From assembly GCF_050948175.1 (NCBI RefSeq), contig NC_135198.1, positions 3,547,001-3,611,000 of the forward strand: a DNA stretch of 64,000 nt. The letters are read 5' to 3'. Every line of letters starts with the position of its first letter. Position 1 is the stretch's first letter. Under the pieces are notes generated by a model, which was given only the letters and a program-made list of their open reading frames with translations, was not told the origin of the DNA and ran no database searches. Source of the DNA: Xylocopa sonorina. Its lineage: Eukaryota; Arthropoda; Insecta; Hymenoptera; Apidae. The position numbers and the translations under genes are program-made. This document shows positions 59,272 to 64,000 of the stretch, piece by piece.

Positions 59272-59321
59272 ATTTTTGGCTTTTGAAGCGCAACTAGATC
59301 AGTTAGGTAGACAATTTGATT
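59272..59321 (-). CDS. Spliced minus-strand transcript, exon 3
   Basis: 50 nt between TTCGGTACTAG (after a long T-rich tract) and AAAAAT|GTAAGT. The only open frame is NQIVYLTDLVALQKPK plus two bases, which joins exon 4 in frame. No in-frame ATG; the true upstream reading is unclear. Confidence 0.35.
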
Positions 59322-60048
59322 CTAGTACCGAAGCAGTATATATTAAAAAAAAAATTAGGAATAAAAAAAATAAATAAAAGACTACAATACTATTGCCATT
59401 TATACGAAGCAAACACTGACTCTACTCTTCCGCGTATGAATATTAAAAAAAAATTTAATTATAATTAGAGCAACTGTGCTCTAAAAAATACTAAAACTAT
59501 TTATCGCAACAAACACTGACTCTATCGACCGCATTGCGCGCGGTCACCAAAATATTCTGGAAGAAAAACATTGTACATGGGGGAACAAAGGGTAAATAAA
59601 GATAACACACAATTTACTGTCGTATTATTCTTCATCTTTTCCTGATCGAGCGTTTGTTCAAAAAAATATTGCTTCCCTTTTAAATTATTCAACTATGCAT
59701 GTATATATGTATATATAAATAATTTGAATTAAAGTTTTGATATATTGTAAAATATATCCAAATATTATAAATTATTTATGAACACATTAAGAATTCGTGA
59801 TTGATCCATAAAAAATCAATTATGATCATTTGGTATCAGAATTTGAAGCATATTCAATATTCTTAATTAGTGGGCTATATTATATGCTATAAATATTCAA
59901 AATTGCTTGTGAGAATAATTACTAAACAAATAACTCATTACTTGTTACATACATCATGTGTTCATAATCAATTATATATAAGATGTTACCGTATGATCAA
60001 TAATAAGGTAATATAAATTTATACCATACGTTTTCATCAAGTTCTTAC

Positions 60049-60124
60049 AGTCTGTGCATCACACCCTTTTCAATAATAATAATAATGTTCGTTGCTCATT
60101 ATATCCATCCCTTGAAAGACATAA
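60049..60124 (-). ncRNA. Spliced minus-strand transcript, exon 2
   Basis: 76 nt between GATTTTTAAACAG and CAGACT|GTAAGA. Joined to the exon at 60455-60654 the frame runs 18 residues further and stops at TGA 60072-60070 within a TAT repeat. So either the transcript encodes an 84-residue protein ending here, or it is non-coding. Confidence 0.35.
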
Positions 60125-60454
60125 CTGTTTAAAAATCTAAAACAGAACAAAACAAAACAATTAGAATAAATATACAAAGGTAATATCAGTTATATTAAGG
60201 ATTTATAGTAAACGAGTTCATAAATCATATTTTCAAAATTTAAACAAAGTCTATGGACAACTATGAACAATGAAAGACACAATAATAAGAAAAGCAAAAA
60301 GAAAATTCAAAGATTTGTTCATATTTGTAATGATAATGTTCAATAAATAGTTAATCGAGTATCTAATGATTAAATAACGATAGTAATAGAACAAAAGTAT
60401 AATAAATTATAACTGAGAATACTACGCAGTTGATAAGCAAGCGTATAAACGTAC

Positions 60455-60654
60455 CTCGAATGTAGAAACGTGCGTAGAAATGTTATATCGACAGCAGCGA
60501 ACGACATACATCTTACTGCCAGTAGAGGACGACGCGAACTGATTGCAAGTGCCACTCGACGCGCGCCCCGGAAGCGACCGAACGAGCGCGAAAACGTTCG
60601 AACGAGGACGAAGACGCTCGAACGTAGTTTCTCAACTACGTTTCTACGTTTCAT
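60455..60654 (-). CDS. Spliced minus-strand transcript, exon 1 (66 codons)
   Basis: A GC-rich island in AT-rich surroundings. An ATG at 60654 opens 66 codons plus two bases ending at TCGAG|GTACGT. The peptide begins MKRRNVVEKLRSSVFVLVRT and is Arg-rich, almost without acidic residues, with alternating hydrophobic positions, like a mitochondrial presequence. Spliced to 60124-60070 it gives 84 residues. Promoter-type composition and a good donor support a real transcription unit; coding status is uncertain. Confidence 0.35.
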
Positions 60655-60930
60655 TTTGTGGCCTTGGTATTTCGCTATCTGCTTCAACTATAAACAAATC
60701 AGCTAATTGAAATAAAATCTACTACGAAAGACATGTCTCGAAAATACGAGTTCCAAGAAAATTCTCGTGCGTATTTTTCTAAGAAAAGTGCACACTATTG
60801 TGTTATGGTACATATTGTGCTAAATGATTTGCACAGAAAAATATTATATATATTATACGTGTAAAACACGTTTAGAACACGTATAACATGTATAATATTT
60901 TCCGCTACATATTATTTTATTATCTTTATA

Positions 60931-61195
60931 GCGTTAATTGCAAATATTGCAATACATTATGTACTGAAATACTCCAATTCTTGTCATAGGAAGGTATTTA
61001 TTACAATAAATCTCTTTCGAGGGAAAATACAACTATCAAAAGGAAGAAATTTTAACTATATGGTGTTAATTGCGAATATTGCAGTACATTATGTACTGAA
61101 ATGCTCGAATTCTTGTCGTAAAAACGAAATCATTGCAATAAATCTTCCTTTTTCGAGGCGAAAATCACCTATCGGAAGGAAGGAATATTTCAACA
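60931..61195. repeat. 132-bp tandem duplication
   Basis: 60931-61062 and 61063-61195 are diverged direct copies. They share GTTAATTGCAAATATTGCA, TACATTATGTACTGAAAT, AATTCTTGTC and AATAAATCT blocks. Roughly 80 percent identity by eye, with small gaps. Confidence 0.75.
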
Positions 61196-62000
61196 TACAT
61201 TTCTCAGATTCTCGATGGAAATTTATTATCATAACCTATTACAACGCGTTCTGGAAGCTATATTTTCGCACTTTATTAACTATTTAACTACTCTAATATG
61301 TTTAATCTCACTTGAAAACGTCGAAATTGGGGAAAGATGAAAAAGAGAAGCTATCGGTACGAAAGTTTGATATAGTCTACAAGAGCTTTGAAAGTTTGAT
61401 CGTGATTAATCGAAAATGTCTAATCTATTATGGCTATCATAATGACTATTGCAAATAAACAAAATATAATTATTTTTCTTTCAAGAAGAAAAATAATCGA
61501 TTATACGATATGTAAAACAATATGTAATAATACAGCAAGATTCCAATAATTTTAACCATAAAAGACGAAACATTATGTATTATACAATGTATAGTTTAAC
61601 AAGAGCATATATATACATATGTATACGTACGTACAATTTTTACTTTCATACTTTTCGGAAAGAAATGTTGAATAATTTGCGGAAAAATTATAAATTCAGG
61701 TAGCTTTCAAGGTTTCCTTTCTTATTTTAACATTTACAATATTTGAAACAATTTAGTACGATATATAAAAGATATTTACTTAATTTTAACAATAATTAAG
61801 TCAAGCAGCAATTTTTCGTTTAAAGGAAACTCGGTAATTACTCATAATTCGATCGTTTTCGACGAATAATTACGTTACAAGAGCATATATGTCCATTTAA
61901 ATTACATAAAAATTATGTAGAATTTTATATACTACTAAGATATATAGCTAAGTGCATGTATTTACCCCATAAATGCATGGGGTAATTGGACAACCATGCA
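61196..62000. other. AT-rich intergenic
   Basis: No gene, exon or repeat that I can support. Confidence 0.5.
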
Positions 62001-62185
62001 GCGACTGCTGATCTTCACAATGGTGGAGGACCTTAACTGATGGCGGAAGATCATTCTGCGATTGCTGATATTCGCGATGGTGAATGATGTTGACTGATGA
62101 TGGAGGACGATGTTGCAATTTCTGATCTTCTGGATGGTGGAAGACCATTCTGCGATTGCTAATCTTCACGGTGGTGGAGGACCAC
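62001..62185. repeat. Imperfect 57/37-bp minisatellite
   Basis: Four units (57, 57, 37 and 34 bp) of the form GCGATTGCTGATCTTCACGA plus TGGTGGAGGACC...; the two long ones carry an extra ~20 bp (TGATGGCGGAAGATCATTCT type). The minus strand is open through it, giving ~19-residue peptide repeats with EDQQS/EYQQS cores. Confidence 0.75.
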
Positions 62186-62412
62186 TCAAAATATCTTAAC
62201 GATAGCTTATGAGAACACATAAAGAATACATAGATGTAATAAAAGGTGGATGAGATTAAGATTCTAGAGATGAGTTTTAATTAGAATATTATTTGGAATA
62301 GTATATATGTAACTTCAATATATGTAAAATATATGAATAATTGTATATAATATATATACTATTCCAGTAAATTGCTAAGAGCATAAATTTAAAAAAGATA
62401 CATCAATGTTAA

Positions 62413-63465
62413 TCAATTGTGAACTATTATAGTATAATAATGTGATTGCGTAAACGGATGAAGGAGGGGGGGGGGGGGGGGGAGACACAGATTGGGAGAG
62501 GGTATAAAAGGTCGTGCAATCCCCAGCACAAGTTCTTTGGGTGCCCGAACGTCAAGACACAAGGGTCTATGGTTGGATGGTGGGTCTGTGACGAAACGTG
62601 AAGGAGTTACTGGTGGAGACGCTTCTGGTGGACAAGCCAAGGGTGGAGGCGCTTCTGGTGGACAAGTCAAGGGTGGAGGCGCTTCTGGTAGACAAGCCAA
62701 GGGTGGAGGCGCTTCTGGTGGACAAGCCAAAGGTGGAGGTGCTTCTGGTGGACAAGCCAAGGGTAGAGGCGCTTCTGGTGGACAAGCCAAGGGTGGAGGC
62801 GCTTCTGGTGGACAAGCCAAGGGTGGAGGAGCTTCTGGTGGACAAGCCAAGGGTGGAGGCGCTTCTGAAGGATAAGCCAAGGGTGGAGGCGCTTCTGATG
62901 GACAAGTCAAGGGTGGAGGCGCTTCTGGTAGACAAGCCAAGGGTGGAGGCGCTTCTAGTGGACAAGTTAACGGTGGAGGCGCTTCTGGTGGACAAGTTAA
63001 CGGTGGAGGCGCTTCTGGTGGACAAGCCAAAGGTGGAGGTGCTTCTGGTGGGCAAGCCAAGGGTGGAGGCGCTTCTGGTGGACAAGCGAAGGGTGGAGGC
63101 GCTTCTCGTGGACAAGCCAAGGATAAAGGCGCTTCTGGTGGGCAAGCCAAGGGTGGAGGCGCTTCTGGTGGACAAGCCAAGGGTGGAGGCGCTTCTCGTG
63201 GACAAGCCAAGGGTAAAGGCGCTTCTGGTGGACAAGCCAATGGTGGAGGCGCTTCTGGTGGACAAGCCAATGGTGGAGGCGCTTCTGGTGGACAAGCCAA
63301 TGGTGGAGGCGCTTCTGGTGGACAAGCCAAGGGTGGAGGCGCTTCTGGTGGACAAGCCAAGGGTGGAGGCGCTTCTGGTGGACAAGTTAACGGTGGAGGC
63401 GCTTCTGATGGAAAAGGCCAAGGGTGGAGACGCTTCTGGTGGACGAACCAGGGGTGAAGGAGCAT
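62413..63465 (-). CDS. Possible Pro-rich repeat protein, 350 aa (doubtful)
   Basis: Minus-strand ATG at 63465, then MLLHPWFVHQ and about 28 decapeptide repeats PPLACPPEAP, and a non-repeat tail ending in a Pro run encoded by the poly-G tract. There is no signal peptide, the composition is extreme, and the neighbouring frame on the same strand is equally open. Conservation of this frame over its neighbour would be needed to accept it. Confidence 0.12.
   Translation of the reverse strand: MLLHPWFVHQKRLHPWPFPSEAPPPLTCPPEAPPPLACPPEAPPPLACPPEAPPPLACPPEAPPPLACPPEAPPPLACPPEAPLPLACPREAPPPLACPPEAPPPLACPPEAPLSLACPREAPPPFACPPEAPPPLACPPEAPPPLACPPEAPPPLTCPPEAPPPLTCPLEAPPPLACLPEAPPPLTCPSEAPPPLAYPSEAPPPLACPPEAPPPLACPPEAPPPLACPPEAPLPLACPPEAPPPLACPPEAPPPLACLPEAPPPLTCPPEAPPPLACPPEASPPVTPSRFVTDPPSNHRPLCLDVRAPKELVLGIARPFIPSPNLCLPPPPPLLHPFTQSHYYTIIVHN
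62466..62482. repeat. Poly-G tract (17 G)
   Basis: Uninterrupted G run, potentially quadruplex-forming, 130 bp before the large minisatellite. Confidence 0.85.
62503..62509 (+). promoter_or_regulatory. TATA-like TATAAAA upstream of minisatellite
   Basis: GGTATAAAAGG lies 103 bp before the 30-bp array. The downstream ATGs (62568, 62577) close within a few codons, so it does not lead to an obvious coding start. Confidence 0.2.
62612..63452. repeat. 30-bp minisatellite, 28 units, open in several frames
   Basis: About 28 direct units of GGTGGAGGCGCTTCTGGTGG plus ACAAGCCAAG, nearly all exactly 30 bp (one 31). Because 30 is divisible by three, frames stay open: plus GGGASGGQAK (broken once by CAA to TAA at about 62873) and VEALLVDKPR, minus PPLACPPEAP and STRSASTLGL. 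On the minus strand a true ATG at 63465 opens 350 codons through the array to 62413. The plus frames lack an ATG. Unit variants (CCAAGG, GTTAAC, CCAATG) are interspersed, with short runs of like units, as in unequal exchange. I take this as a minisatellite; a silk- or elastomer-like protein cannot be excluded. Confidence 0.8.
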
Positions 63466-63775
63466 GTGGTGGAGGCGCCTGGGGCAGTAGGACTGGTGAT
63501 TGGTGAGTGAACAATTTTAAGATTTAACTAGTTAGTGTTGGATGTAAATACAATTCTAAGAGATAAATGTCGTGGGGGCTATTATACCTAACAATTAACA
63601 ATAAATTTTAATCATTTCAAATTCTAAATATTACAATTTCAATATCTAGAACTTTGCTATCATTAATTTCAAGTACATCTTATTCTAAATAGATACCTTA
63701 AAATGGTTTATTCAATTTTGTAAAATTAAATCGGTGTTGAACTATACTGGAATTAAAGTTCCATTATTGGGTCCC

Positions 63776-63868
63776 TGCGTAGTCACCTCCACGGGGTGGA
63801 CCTGGGCCCTTGGTAACGTTTTCGAGAGACCGGTCTCTCGAAAACGGTATCAAGCTAAGGGCTACGCA
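63776..63868. repeat. Large foldback with 30-bp perfect palindrome
   Basis: The centre, 63817-63846, is two 15-bp arms (CGTTTTCGAGAGACC and its reverse complement) with no spacer. Outside it CCCTT (63807-63811) pairs with AAGGG (63857-63861) and TGCGTAG (63776-63782) with CTACGCA (63862-63868). A side hairpin CCACGGGGTGG lies at about 63789. It could be a small foldback element or a cruciform. Confidence 0.8.
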
Positions 63869-64000
63869 CGTAGACATAAGTTTAATTGTAAACTCGATAC
63901 TGAAAGTACCAGAATCAGTTAAAAGATTACGATTTATAACTTCTGTCTTGCGTAAAGAGTTCATAGATTTACTTTCGTTATTTCATTGATTTATTTTATT
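63869..64000. other. Nothing seen
   Basis: Short AT-rich end of the window with no feature. Confidence 0.5.

Noticed and set aside
62612..63452. CRISPR-like array of 30-bp repeats
   Set aside because: Units are directly contiguous with no variable spacers and the DNA is eukaryotic; this is a minisatellite.

Overview
The window looks like insect nuclear DNA, most likely from a bee or other hymenopteran. It has moderately AT-rich background with frequent CG dinucleotides, GC-rich islands of a few hundred bases, small exons with GT..AG introns, poly-A, poly-C and poly-G tracts, and several minisatellites. The order-level call is inference from composition and from the insect-like sequence of the one gene I can name. 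There is no sign of operons, tRNAs, rRNAs or CRISPR arrays.

Layout. About 0-9.3 kb contains minus-strand exons. The best is a 73-nt exon at 9172-9244 that encodes a signal peptide and ends in phase 0. The next is a 54-nt microexon at 2339-2392, also phase 0, with a weaker candidate at 683-759. Together they look like the 5' coding part of a secreted or membrane protein gene with multi-kb introns; I cannot name it. About 9-44 kb is mostly non-coding. Scattered through it are open exons flanked by good splice signals (15464-15929 and 32173-32703 are the most striking), small ATG or TATA-associated ORFs, two possible 5'UTR exons, and a 388-bp piggyBac-like remnant flanked by TTAA at 30787-31182.

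45-51.4 kb holds the only complete gene I can identify with confidence: an eight-exon, 528-residue member of the NT5DC2/NT5DC3 family of HAD-type 5'-nucleotidase domain proteins. All phases agree, all four HAD motifs are intact, the N-terminus resembles a mitochondrial presequence, and a TATA box and a polyadenylation signal bracket it.

51.4-64 kb is AT-rich and repeat-laden. It holds an inverted pair of 31-bp minisatellite arms (52.4-53.0 kb), a dispersed 35-bp motif array (54.8-55.6 kb), two diverged copies of a ~265-bp element (56.9 and 57.4 kb), a spliced minus-strand transcript candidate (60.65-58.9 kb), a 132-bp tandem duplication (60.9-61.2 kb), a 28-unit 30-bp minisatellite open in several frames (62.6-63.45 kb) and a large palindromic foldback (63.78-63.87 kb).

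The most unusual signal is the ~265-bp pair at 56.9 and 57.4 kb. The copies differ widely in sequence, yet several hairpins are kept by paired substitutions (A-T to G-C, C-G to T-A), which is the mark of a structure under selection or of a structured mobile RNA. Genes here do not form a visible pathway; neighbours are independent eukaryotic units.
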